Positions 7,725 to 15,406 of a stretch of 64,000 bases of DNA are shown in pieces. The notes under the pieces were generated by a model, which saw nothing but the letters and a program-made list of their open reading frames with translations, ran no database searches and had not been told where the DNA came from. Position 1 is the stretch's first letter, and each line of letters opens with the position of its first letter. The stretch spans positions 124,001-188,000 of the forward strand of contig NZ_JACIBK010000004.1 in the NCBI RefSeq assembly GCF_014195325.1, given 5' to 3'. A program made the position numbers and the translations under genes. The stretch is from Rhizobium sp. BK650. Its GTDB lineage: Bacteria > Pseudomonadota > Alphaproteobacteria > Rhizobiales > Rhizobiaceae.

Positions 7725-8123
7725 TCAGATGCGGCTGCCGTTGCGGCGCGCGTCGATCGCTTCCGTATTGCCGATCATGAAGTCGGCGCGCACGACCCTG
7801 CGCAGAACATCCGGCTCGATCAGGTTGATGAAGCGAACGCCGATGCGCTCGTGATGGCGGTAGACCTCGGCGCAGCCGATGCGGTAGGCGAGCCCCAGAA
7901 TATTCAGATAATAATGTTTGGGCAGGCCTGCCGTGGTCGACACGACGAAGGTCGCGCCCCCCTGGGAAATGTCGAGAATTTCGGCGCTGCGCATCGAAAT
8001 CCCGGTCAGACAGGGGCGAACGGCCACGATACGGGCCGGTCGTTTGACGTTGAACTCCTCCCAGCGAATGTCGTAGACAGCCGACTTCACCGTGGCGAGG
8101 TGCGTTGCGCGGAGCATTTCCAT
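7725..8123 (-). CDS. PilZ-domain protein A
   Basis: A 132-residue protein made almost only of a PilZ domain. It has the basic segment EFNVKRPARIVAVR (residues about 23-36) and the motif DISQGG, matching the D/NxSxxG half of the c-di-GMP site. The basic half is RPAR rather than a clean RxxxR. It is paralogous to the protein at 9383-9733. Single-domain PilZ proteins usually act by binding a partner, often in motility or exopolysaccharide control. Confidence 0.8.
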   Translation of the reverse strand: MEMLRATHLATVKSAVYDIRWEEFNVKRPARIVAVRPCLTGISMRSAEILDISQGGATFVVSTTAGLPKHYYLNILGLAYRIGCAEVYRHHERIGVRFINLIEPDVLRRVVRADFMIGNTEAIDARRNGSRI

Positions 8124-8304
8124 TTCGCATTCTCCGTCAGGCAGTTCAAAATTTGGGGCAGTTCAAATTTCGGGCTGTTCGACGAAGAGGCTCACACGAA
8201 TGTTTTTCACATTCGTCAAATATAAAACTACAATTTTAACGAGTTCGACATTTGTGCGTTAGCGGCACATCCATTGTGCCGTCTTGGGAACGAGCCGTCG
8301 TCGC

Positions 8305-8706
8305 TCAGGCCAGCAATCTTGCCGCGCAATAGCCACCGGCAGCGGTCAATGCCGTCAGAAAAGTTCCCCAGACCATATCCACCAGGCTCATCGCGAGCGG
8401 CCAGTTCTTCAGTGTCGATAAATTCGTGATGTCATAGGTGCCGTAAGCCGCCAGTCCCAAAATGGCACCATAGAGAAGTGCCGTGCCAATCGAGCCGCCG
8501 GAGAGCCCCGGCAAAACCGCAAGTATAACGACGGCGGCGGTGAAGAGCAGATAGAAAAGCGCCGCGACGCCGAGGTTCGGCGCCGGAAGCATCAACTCGC
8601 CCAACTGGTCGCGATAGAAGGTGCGGGCGATGATGCCGAGCCATAAGGCATCGACCACGGTAAGAGTGAAAAGGCAACCGGCATAGGCAACAAACGCAGT
8701 TTTCAT
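8305..8706 (-). CDS. DUF2177-family membrane protein
   Basis: A 133-residue protein with four membrane helices. The first contains VDALWLGIIARTFYRDQLG, the family hallmark, and the third YDITNLSTLKNWP. DUF2177 proteins are small inner-membrane proteins of unknown function. It is divergent from the host-attachment gene. Confidence 0.85.
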   Translation of the reverse strand: MKTAFVAYAGCLFTLTVVDALWLGIIARTFYRDQLGELMLPAPNLGVAALFYLLFTAAVVILAVLPGLSGGSIGTALLYGAILGLAAYGTYDITNLSTLKNWPLAMSLVDMVWGTFLTALTAAGGYCAARLLA

Positions 8707-8865
8707 CGTCTTCGATCTCCCACTTTGCCTCGTTCTACGGCATGGCCCGCCTTGCGGATCGCGGTTGATTCTCTTTGCGTCGATTTTTCCCGAACTCTTT
8801 CAATTGTCCGGCGTTTTTCCTCTAGCGACGCGTCGCCTCCAATCATCAAAGCGAGGAAAACTCAA

Positions 8866-9312
8866 ATGACAGATGTCAAAGTTCCCTGGGAATCCTGGGT
8901 CGTCGTGTGCGATGGGGCGAAAGCCCTGATCCTGCAGAATGCCGGCGACACCGAGCTGATGAACCTTCAGGTCCGCGAGACCCTCACACAGCCCAATCAG
9001 CCGACCCGTGAAATCGGTACCGACAAGCCGGGCCGGTCCTATGCGCCGGATGGTATGAGCGGCAGCGCCATGGAGGAGACCAACTGGCAGGACCAGGCGG
9101 AAGAAGAGTTTCTGAAGGAGGTGGCCGGAAAACTCGATGAACTTGTCCATGAGAAGGAAGCACGCCGTATCCTTCTCGTCGCCCCGCCGCGCGCGCTCGG
9201 TGCGCTGCGTCCCAATCTCAGCGCCGATGTGCAGGCGGCGATCTCAGCCGAAGTTGCGAAGGATTATACCAACCTTCCCGTCGACCAGATCGAGCGGCAT
9301 CTCGCCGCCTGA
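8866..9312 (+). CDS. Host-attachment family protein
   Basis: A 148-residue protein of the 'protein required for attachment to host cells' family. Landmarks are WVVVCDGAKALILQN at the start, GRSYAPDGMSGSAME in the middle and RRILLVAPPRALGALRP near residue 105. The start at 8866 follows GCGAGGAAAA; the longer frame from 8725 is rejected. The family was named from Agrobacterium attachment mutants, and its fold resembles release-factor-like domains, so a direct adhesin role is doubtful. It is followed by a strong terminator. Confidence 0.85.
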   Translation: MTDVKVPWESWVVVCDGAKALILQNAGDTELMNLQVRETLTQPNQPTREIGTDKPGRSYAPDGMSGSAMEETNWQDQAEEEFLKEVAGKLDELVHEKEARRILLVAPPRALGALRPNLSADVQAAISAEVAKDYTNLPVDQIERHLAA

Positions 9313-9332
9313 TCGCCATAAATCACTTGTCA

Positions 9333-9360
9333 AAAACGCGGGTTGGAAAGCCCGCGTTTT
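9333..9360 (+). terminator. Intrinsic terminator after the host-attachment gene
   Basis: AAAACGCGGG and CCCGCGTTTT form a 10-bp stem around TTGGAAAG, ending in a T run. The A-run on the other side lets it also serve the convergent PilZ B gene. Confidence 0.85.
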
Positions 9361-9382
9361 CCTGTGTGGCACAAGTCTGAAA

Positions 9383-9733
9383 TCAGAGGCTGCTTTCGAA
9401 GCTCAGCCGTAGCACGTGATGCAGGAATTCGGGGTTCAGCAGCATGTTGAAGCTGATGGTGACCAACTCACCTTCGCGCTTGACCACGGTCGAGCCGATC
9501 TCGTCATGAATGCCAAGGATTTCCAGGAAAAAATGCTGTGGCATTTCCAGGCTGGGGCTGACTTCCAGCAGCGCGCCGGCGAGCGTGATCGTACGGATCA
9601 GGCAGCGGACTTGCGTACCCGTGCTGAGATGATGGCCGACGAAGATGATGTTGCCGGGTCGATCGAGGTTGAATTCCCTATAAGCCTGTTCGGGCTTCGG
9701 ATGTTCTGTGTCGAGGTGCATCTGAAAGGCCAT
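9383..9733 (-). CDS. PilZ-like protein B, degenerate binding motif
   Basis: A 116-residue paralogue of the protein at 7725-8123: both share EFN-x2-RP-x2-I-x2-V, then LEILGI/LNILGL, and a similar tail. The c-di-GMP motif is lost: where protein A has DISQGG this one has TITLAGA, and the basic cluster is reduced to DRPGN. It may therefore have become a ligand-independent adaptor or bind something else. ATG context and length support a functional gene. Confidence 0.7.
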   Translation of the reverse strand: MAFQMHLDTEHPKPEQAYREFNLDRPGNIIFVGHHLSTGTQVRCLIRTITLAGALLEVSPSLEMPQHFFLEILGIHDEIGSTVVKREGELVTISFNMLLNPEFLHHVLRLSFESSL

Positions 9734-10075
9734 ATCAGCCTCCCCTTGTTGTATGGTCAGACTTTAGTGCAGGATTGCTCACATCTGCTGAACAATATCT
9801 TTAAAATTGAAAGCTTGTGCAAAATTGAACGGCAAAGCGCGTCTGTTGCCGGCAAGACTGCTCGGATTCTGCCCAGTTTTTCGCCATCCTTGCGCGGCCA
9901 TTGACTTGCGGCCTGTCGTCGCGCATAGAGGAGCCGGTTCGAGGCACCGGCCGCTCGCGGATGAAGATCCATGGTGAAGCCCTCGCGATCATGGTCACAG
10001 CCCCGGTGCATGCTGACTGACGGCAATGCGAGCCCCCCTGACAGTCGAATGGCATGCCTTTGAGAGGCTGAACCC
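9734..10075. other. Intergenic region between PilZ B and the 146-aa gene
   Basis: About 340 bp between divergent genes. I see no convincing gene, RNA or repeat; it should contain promoters for both sides. Confidence 0.5.
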
Positions 10076-10516
10076 ATGACTATGACTTACCCTGCGGTCG
10101 ACGAGCTGAAAGCCCAGGCAAAGCGCCTGCGCCAGGCCATGGCCGAGCGCGGCAGCGAGATCACCCACGCCGCCGCCCTGGAACTGATCGCCCGCCAATA
10201 TGGCGCCCGCGACTGGAACACGCTCTCTGCCCTTGCTGCCAAGCCCAACGACAAGCCGTCGTCGCAGATCTTCGTCGGCGCCCATATTCGCGGCCGCTAC
10301 CTGAACCAGCCCTTCACCGGCAAGGTTCTGGCGCTTTCCGCCATTCCGGGTAGCGAGTTCTACAGGATCACCATCCATTTCGACGAGCCCGTCGATGTCG
10401 TGACCTTCGAGAGCTTCTCGGCTTTTCGTCAGCGCGTTCACGCTCAAATCGACGAGAATGGCGTCTCTCCGCGCAAGACCTCCAACGGTCTGCCGCATCT
10501 CGTTCTCGATCTCTGA
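10076..10516 (+). CDS. Conserved protein with glyoxalase-superfamily-associated N-terminal domain
   Basis: A 146-residue protein. Residues 5-55 (AVDELKAQAKRLRQAMAERG, then ALELIARQYGARDWNTLSAL) match a helical module often found in proteins labelled 'glyoxalase superfamily'. The C-terminal part (GAHIRGRYLNQPFTGKVLAL, ITIHFDEPVDVVTFESF) is a beta-rich domain with no obvious metal site. It precedes the MATE exporter by 35 bp on the same strand and may share its transcript. Function unknown. Confidence 0.65.
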   Translation: MTMTYPAVDELKAQAKRLRQAMAERGSEITHAAALELIARQYGARDWNTLSALAAKPNDKPSSQIFVGAHIRGRYLNQPFTGKVLALSAIPGSEFYRITIHFDEPVDVVTFESFSAFRQRVHAQIDENGVSPRKTSNGLPHLVLDL

Positions 10517-10551
10517 CAGTCTCGTGCTGCTGTAACACCCGGATTCCGTCC

Positions 10552-11919
10552 ATGACCTCGCGTTCGCAAACCAATGCCTTCCTGACCGGCCCGCTACCTC
10601 TGGTCTTTGCCCGCACGGCGCTGCCGATCATCCTGATCACCACCATCAATGGCCTGTTCGCCGTCGTGGACGCCTATTTCCTCGGCGCCTATGTCGGCGC
10701 TGGGGCTCTCTCGGCCGTTACCCTCATCTTTCCCGGCCTGATGATGCTGGTTGCCCTGCAATCACTCGTCTCGAACGGCATGGCGAGCATCCTTGCCCGC
10801 GAGCTCGGCGGCGGCAATCGCGACGCCGCGCGGCGCACCTTCGCCGCCGCCCATGTGCTGGCGATTGTCGTCGTGCTTGTCGTCAACGTCATTTATTGGA
10901 CGGTCGGCTGGCGGATCGTCGACAATGCCGCGGCGGGAGATCTCGCCGTTGCTGCGAACGCCCGGACCTTTATGGGCATCATGATCGGTGCCGCGCCCAT
11001 CGCCTTCTTCCTGTCGCTCAACATCGATGCCCTGCGCAGCGAGGGCCGGATCGGCTTCATGACCGTAGTCATGCTGGCCGCGACGGCGCTGAACATCGCC
11101 GCCAACTGGTTCTTCATGGCGATCCTTGGATGGGGTGTGGCGGGCTCGGCTCTCGGCTCCGTGCTCGCTCAGGCAGTCTGCCTGGTCGCGGTGCTGATCT
11201 ATCGCGCGCGCAACGAGCGTGCATTGCGTCCGGCGACACGTTTCCCACTGGCCGACTGGCGGCCGATCCTGGCGCTCGGTGCGCCGATGAGCCTCGGCTT
11301 CATCGGGATCTCGCTCTCATCGGCGGCGGTCATCTTCAACCTGTCGATCTGGGGCGAGGGGGATTATGTCGCGACCGTCGGCGCCTATGGCATCATCACC
11401 CGCGTCATGACGGTTGCCTACCTGCCGCTGCTTGGCCTCAACATCGCCTTCCAGACGATCTGCGGTAATAATTACGGTGCCGGCCTTTCGGAGCGTGTCG
11501 GTCGCAGCCTGCAGATCGCCCTGATCGCTGCACTCGTCTACTGCACGGGCGTTGAGATCACGGTGGAGCTGCTGGCCGCCAGCCTCGGCTACGTCTTCGT
11601 CGCCGATCCCGTCGTCATATCAGAGGTCTCGCGCATCCTGCCCTGGACGGTCGGCGCGTATTTCCTGTTCGGCCAGATGGTGGTGCTGTCGGGTTATTTT
11701 CAGGCGATCGGCGATGCCAAACGTGCGGCGATCTTCGGCCTCTCGCGGGCCTATCTCTTCACGCTGCCGCTGACCTTCCTGCTGCCGCATGCCTTTGGCG
11801 AAATGGGTATCTGGATGGTGCCGGTCTTTGCCGAGGCCTGCATGTTCCTATTGGCCTTTGCCGTCCTGACGCGGAATGCCAAGCGGCTCGGCTGGCGCTA
11901 TGGATTGTTGCCCGCCTAA
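10552..11919 (+). CDS. MATE family efflux transporter
   Basis: A 455-residue integral membrane protein with about twelve helices in two homologous halves. MATE features are FARTALPIILITTINGLFAVVDAYFLG at the start, SNGMASILARELGGGNRDAAR near residue 82, and NYGAGLSERVGRSL in the second half. MATE proteins export cationic drugs or metabolites using Na+ or H+; the substrate here is unknown. It is followed by a strong GC-rich hairpin. Confidence 0.88.
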   Translation: MTSRSQTNAFLTGPLPLVFARTALPIILITTINGLFAVVDAYFLGAYVGAGALSAVTLIFPGLMMLVALQSLVSNGMASILARELGGGNRDAARRTFAAAHVLAIVVVLVVNVIYWTVGWRIVDNAAAGDLAVAANARTFMGIMIGAAPIAFFLSLNIDALRSEGRIGFMTVVMLAATALNIAANWFFMAILGWGVAGSALGSVLAQAVCLVAVLIYRARNERALRPATRFPLADWRPILALGAPMSLGFIGISLSSAAVIFNLSIWGEGDYVATVGAYGIITRVMTVAYLPLLGLNIAFQTICGNNYGAGLSERVGRSLQIALIAALVYCTGVEITVELLAASLGYVFVADPVVISEVSRILPWTVGAYFLFGQMVVLSGYFQAIGDAKRAAIFGLSRAYLFTLPLTFLLPHAFGEMGIWMVPVFAEACMFLLAFAVLTRNAKRLGWRYGLLPA

Positions 11920-11926
11920 AGCCGAC

Positions 11927-11953
11927 AAGGCCGCGCCTGTCCGGCGCGGCCTT
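11927..11953. terminator. Bidirectional hairpin terminator between MATE and the Cys-rich mini-protein gene
   Basis: AAGGCCGCGC and GCGCGGCCTT form a perfect 10-bp stem with a 7-nt loop. It lies between two convergent genes and can work in both directions; the T tract is short on both sides. Confidence 0.7.
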
Positions 11954-11958
11954 GGCTT

Positions 11959-12123
11959 TCAATCCTTGCTGGCTGCGGGTGCGGACGCCGTGGCAGCCTC
12001 CGCTTCCCCGAGCGCCTGTGCGCATTCCTCGCAGCAGACCTCGACAGTCTTGCCGCCGAGCTTGACGCTGATCGCGTCAGGCCCGAGTTCGCAGTCACAG
12101 GCGGCGCATGTGGTCTTCTTCAT
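11959..12123 (-). CDS. Cys-rich mini-protein (CxxC-x-C / CCxxC), 54 aa
   Basis: The product begins MKKTTCAACDCELGPDAISV and continues KLGGKTVEVCCEECAQALGE, followed by an Ala-rich tail. Cysteines at 6, 9, 11, 30, 31 and 34 give CxxCxC and CCxxC clusters, a layout typical of a treble-clef-like or TRASH/YHS-like metal site. The GGAGGATTATCCC before the ATG is a good ribosome site. It lies 85 bp after the AraC regulator on the same strand. Metal binding (zinc or copper) is inferred only from the cysteines. Confidence 0.75.
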   Translation of the reverse strand: MKKTTCAACDCELGPDAISVKLGGKTVEVCCEECAQALGEAEAATASAPAASKD

Positions 12124-12208
12124 GGGATAATCCTCCGTTTGGGTCCTTGTGGGGCAGGATCATAAGACCATCGGAGGCCTCTCTCCGCTGTCGAATTCTT
12201 TAGCGACT

Positions 12209-13042
12209 TTACGCCCGAAGCCGTGTCGCGCGCTGGAACTCTGCAGGGGTCTGGCCATAGGCCTGGCGGAAGGATGCGGTGAAATGGCTGTGGCTGGAAA
12301 AACCGAGATCGAGGCCGAGCGCCGTCAGATCGTCATACTCGCCGAGAAGATCGAGCGCGCGGGCAAGCCTGAGCCGAAGCTGGTAGCGGTAGAGCGGGGT
12401 CGCCTCCACCTGCTGGAAGACCTGGGTCAGATAGACGGGCGAAACGCCCACTTCCGTTGCGATTTCGGCAAGCGTCCAGCGTCGTGCGAGATCGGAGGAG
12501 AGCACGAGCTTTGCCCGGTCGACAAGCTTTTGCCGCCCCGCGCTGGCGCCCGCCGCATGTGAGGTGCGCTCGCCGAGCGAACGACGCACGAGGGTGAGCG
12601 CCAGCGTTTCGGCCTCCAATGTCTCGGCAACGTTTCGGCGAAGGCCATGGCGAAGAAGCGCAACAAGCGCCTGCGCGCGTGGATCGATGCGCCGGCGCTG
12701 GCGCTTGAAACCGAATAACTCGCCGGCCTGCACCTGATCCCTTGGCGCAAGCTCGGCAAGCAAGGCGCCGTCGATCGACAGATCGATGCAGGCATCGCCA
12801 CCCTCGACGGGATGGCTGATGCGATAGCCCTGCCCGGCGTTGAAGAACAGCATCTGGTTGGCTTCCGCCACCGTGTCGGTGCGCCCGACATGACGCATGA
12901 AGACGCCACGATAGGGATAGACGAGGCTCGTCTTGTGGGCGCATTCCTCGTCGCTCTTGTGACGGCATTCCCCATTGCAGACAATGTCGCGGATCGCGAC
13001 AGTCTTCGTCTTCAAGAGCAATGCAGTCGAAAATTGCGACAT
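12209..13042 (-). CDS. AraC-family transcriptional regulator with N-terminal cysteine cluster
   Basis: A 277-residue regulator. Two helix-turn-helix motifs lie in the last 100 residues (TLAEIATEVGVSPVYLTQVF and LGLDLGFSSHSHFTASFRQA, then the family end GQTPAEFQR). The N-terminal sensor domain holds Cys22-x3-Cys26-x7-Cys34 and then PYRGVFMRH, suggesting a metal or redox-sensing site. The start at 13042 (MSQFSTALLL) is preferred over 13096. It may control the Cys-rich mini-protein just downstream. Confidence 0.85.
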   Translation of the reverse strand: MSQFSTALLLKTKTVAIRDIVCNGECRHKSDEECAHKTSLVYPYRGVFMRHVGRTDTVAEANQMLFFNAGQGYRISHPVEGGDACIDLSIDGALLAELAPRDQVQAGELFGFKRQRRRIDPRAQALVALLRHGLRRNVAETLEAETLALTLVRRSLGERTSHAAGASAGRQKLVDRAKLVLSSDLARRWTLAEIATEVGVSPVYLTQVFQQVEATPLYRYQLRLRLARALDLLGEYDDLTALGLDLGFSSHSHFTASFRQAYGQTPAEFQRATRLRA

Positions 13043-13092
13043 CGGTCTTTCCGGATTTTTGCGCGGCGAGCAGTGCCCGCCGCGGCACCTTA

Positions 13093-13338
13093 TCACAATC
13101 CCTTGTTGCTCCAGTAGTGGCTTGAGATATGCACGTCACTTTCGATCTGGCCGCGGGAAAGGCCGATATCCTTGAGCTGATCGTCGGACAGCTCCATGAC
13201 GGCGCTGCGACTGCGCCGTTCGGCGAGCTTGCGTGCTATCAGGCGAAAGCCCGTCACGAGACCTGCAAGAAGCGGGGACTGTCTGGTTTCCGTCCGGCGA
13301 GTGGTCTGGGCATAAACTGTAAGGCTAGAACCGCGCAT
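13093..13338 (-). CDS. DUF1127 (YjiS-like) small protein
   Basis: An 81-residue protein ending in the DUF1127 motif RSRSAVMELSDDQLKDIGLS (residues 42-61), preceded by a basic stretch. A strong GGAGGAACACC ribosome site precedes the ATG. Small DUF1127 proteins are numerous in rhizobia, and some bind RNA and affect phosphate and carbon metabolism. This one is longer than the roughly 47-residue type studied in Agrobacterium. Confidence 0.8.
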   Translation of the reverse strand: MRGSSLTVYAQTTRRTETRQSPLLAGLVTGFRLIARKLAERRSRSAVMELSDDQLKDIGLSRGQIESDVHISSHYWSNKGL

Positions 13339-13430
13339 GGTGTTCCTCCATCCATTGCGTTTGAATGGGAGGATTGAACCATCTGCGCGGCTCGCCCGCT
13401 GTCAGATTATTTAGCGATCTGCAGCCCGGA

Positions 13431-14228
13431 TCAGGCTTTCAGCAGCCACTCGTGTTCCGGCGCATTGTAGAACTTCCAGACACGCTTCGGCCCGGCCATG
13501 ACATTGAGATAATAGAGGTCGTAGCCATGCGTCGCCGCGCAAGGGTGATATCCCCTCGGCACCAGCGTCACATCGCCATCTTCCACCACCATCGCCTCAT
13601 CGAGCGAGCGGTCGTCCGTATAGACGCGCTGGAAGCCGAAACCCTGCGGCGGATTGAGGCGGTGATAATAGGTCTCTTCCAGCATGCTCTCATGCGGAAG
13701 ATTGTCCTGATCATGCTTGTGCGGCGGATAGGAGGAGGTGTGGCCGCCGGGTGTTATGACCTCGACGACGAGCAGCGAATGTGCGGAACTGTCGTCTTCC
13801 GGCATGATATTGTTGACGTAGCGCACGTTCGTGCCCTTGCCGCGCGTCAGCGGCGGATGCGTGCCGGGCGGAATGGCCTTGACCTCATAGGTGCCGCCGC
13901 CAGGGGCGGAGCAGACGGCAAGCTCCAGATCCGTCTCGGCCGTGACCGACCATGTCGATTCCATCGGTATATAGAGCGCGTGCGGCGCTCCGTCGAACGG
14001 GCTCATGCGCTCGCCGAGCGTGCCGAAGTCTCGGGTTCCGGCCGAAGCCTTGCCCTTGCCGCTGACCCAGACGAGGCAGACCTCGCGCTCGCCGGTTTCG
14101 CCTGATGCCGTCTCGCCCGGTTTCAGGCGGTACATGTCGAAGCCGACATAGGTCCAGCCGGCGCTTTCCGGCGTGACATGAGTGACGCGGCCATGCGTGC
14201 CTGACGGTTTCACCTTGAGGTTTGGCAT
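13431..14228 (-). CDS. iolB: 5-deoxy-glucuronate isomerase
   Basis: A 265-residue cupin-fold enzyme converting 5-deoxy-glucuronate to 2-deoxy-5-keto-gluconate in myo-inositol breakdown. The metal-binding segment is visible as SSYPPHKHDQDNLPHES (around residue 170), with the second half YHRLNPPQGFGFQRVYTDD and DVTLVPRGYHPCAA. It is the last gene of the iol operon; a 194-bp gap holding a palindromic repeat separates it from iolE. Confidence 0.93.
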   Translation of the reverse strand: MPNLKVKPSGTHGRVTHVTPESAGWTYVGFDMYRLKPGETASGETGEREVCLVWVSGKGKASAGTRDFGTLGERMSPFDGAPHALYIPMESTWSVTAETDLELAVCSAPGGGTYEVKAIPPGTHPPLTRGKGTNVRYVNNIMPEDDSSAHSLLVVEVITPGGHTSSYPPHKHDQDNLPHESMLEETYYHRLNPPQGFGFQRVYTDDRSLDEAMVVEDGDVTLVPRGYHPCAATHGYDLYYLNVMAGPKRVWKFYNAPEHEWLLKA

Positions 14229-14256
14229 TGGTGTTTTCCTCCGTTACCTGGAAATT

Positions 14257-14410
14257 CCCCTCCCCAACCCCTCCCCACAAGGGGGAGGGGCTAAGTCTGA
14301 CGCACCGTCTCCCTCTACATCACCGCAGCGACTCCCAGGAAGGTCGCTTATGGCGTTGTCAGAGAGGCTGGGTCAGCCCCTTCCCCTTGTGGGAGGGGTT
14401 GGGGAGGGGT
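14257..14410. repeat. Palindromic GC-rich intergenic repeat between iolE and iolB
   Basis: Both ends carry inverted copies of CCCCTCCCCAACCCCTCCC, and next to them are a second pair of inverted arms, CAAGGGGGAGGGGCT and AGCCCCTTCCCCTTG. The 150-bp element can therefore fold into a long hairpin. The same design recurs at 17290-17440. It looks like a small non-autonomous mobile element; no coding capacity is seen. Confidence 0.85.
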
Positions 14411-14422
14411 CTTTCTCTTCCG

Positions 14423-15340
14423 TTATCCCTTTGGGAAACCCTCAGTCTCGACAGTATAACCAGCCGCCGTCATCACCCGCATCAGCTCCGCATGACCGAT
14501 CTCCGCCATCTTCTGCGGCGGCGCCCTGCGCGGATCCTGTTCGGCCTCGACCACGAACCAGCCTTCATAACCATAATCTGCGAAACGTTTGACAATCGCG
14601 CCGAAATCGAGCGAGCCGTCGCCCGGTACGGTGAAGGCGCCGAGCGCCACCGCATCGAGGAAGGATTGTTTGCTGCGGTCGAGCCCATCGACGACGGCCT
14701 TGCGGATATCCTTGACGTGCACATGGTTGATCCGGGCATGGTGATTGTCGATCGCCCGCAACACGTCGCCGCCGGCAAAGGCCAGATGCCCGGCATCGAG
14801 CAGCAGCGGAATGCCGGCGCCCGAATTCTTCATGAAGGCATCGAGTTCCGGTTCGGTCTCGACGACGGCCGCCATGTGATGGTGATAGGAGAGCGGCATA
14901 CCCTGCTCGGCGCACCATTCGCCGAATTCGGTGACGCGGCGCGCATAGGCCTTCATCTCGTCGTCGCCAAGCCGCGGCTTGGTCGCAAGCGGCTTGGAGC
15001 GATCGCCCTGGATGGAACGGCCGACTTCACCATAGACGATGCACGGTGCATTGACCGCCTTGAAAAGCTCGATCATCGGCTGGATGCGGTCCTTGTTGGC
15101 CGCAAGCTCCTCATTGACCAGCGTGCCGGAAAACCATCCGCCGCAGAGCGTCACGTCGGCGGCGCGCAGAATGGGCAGCATCTCCTGAGGATTGCCAGGG
15201 AAGCGGCGGCCCTGCTCCATGCCGGTAAATCCGGCGGTGCGGGACTGGCGCAGGCATTCCTCAAGGGAAACGTCGTCGCTGAGTTCGGGAAGGTCGTCGT
15301 TCCACCATGCGATGGGCGACATGCCGAGTTTGGCCTTCAT
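14423..15340 (-). CDS. iolE: myo-inosose-2 dehydratase
   Basis: A 305-residue TIM-barrel enzyme of the xylose-isomerase-like superfamily that dehydrates 2-keto-myo-inositol. Recognisable blocks are MSPIAWWNDDLPELSDD at the start, LSYHHHMAAVVETEPELDAF mid-protein, LDAGHLAFAGGD, NHVHVKDIRKAV and EGWFVVEAEQDPR, containing the metal-ligand Glu, Asp and His residues. AAGGAG before the ATG at 15340 fixes the start; the frame runs on to 15361. iolD lies 66 bp upstream. Confidence 0.93.
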   Translation of the reverse strand: MKAKLGMSPIAWWNDDLPELSDDVSLEECLRQSRTAGFTGMEQGRRFPGNPQEMLPILRAADVTLCGGWFSGTLVNEELAANKDRIQPMIELFKAVNAPCIVYGEVGRSIQGDRSKPLATKPRLGDDEMKAYARRVTEFGEWCAEQGMPLSYHHHMAAVVETEPELDAFMKNSGAGIPLLLDAGHLAFAGGDVLRAIDNHHARINHVHVKDIRKAVVDGLDRSKQSFLDAVALGAFTVPGDGSLDFGAIVKRFADYGYEGWFVVEAEQDPRRAPPQKMAEIGHAELMRVMTAAGYTVETEGFPKG

Positions 15341-15406
15341 GAATAGTCTCCTTGAAAACATTGAGGAGGAGCGTTCCCGCTCCTCCAGAAAATTGAGAAT
15401 GATCTA

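Noticed and set aside
14257..14410. Possible insertion sequence inside the iol operon
   Set aside because: No transposase frame and only about 150 bp; best called a short palindromic repeat.
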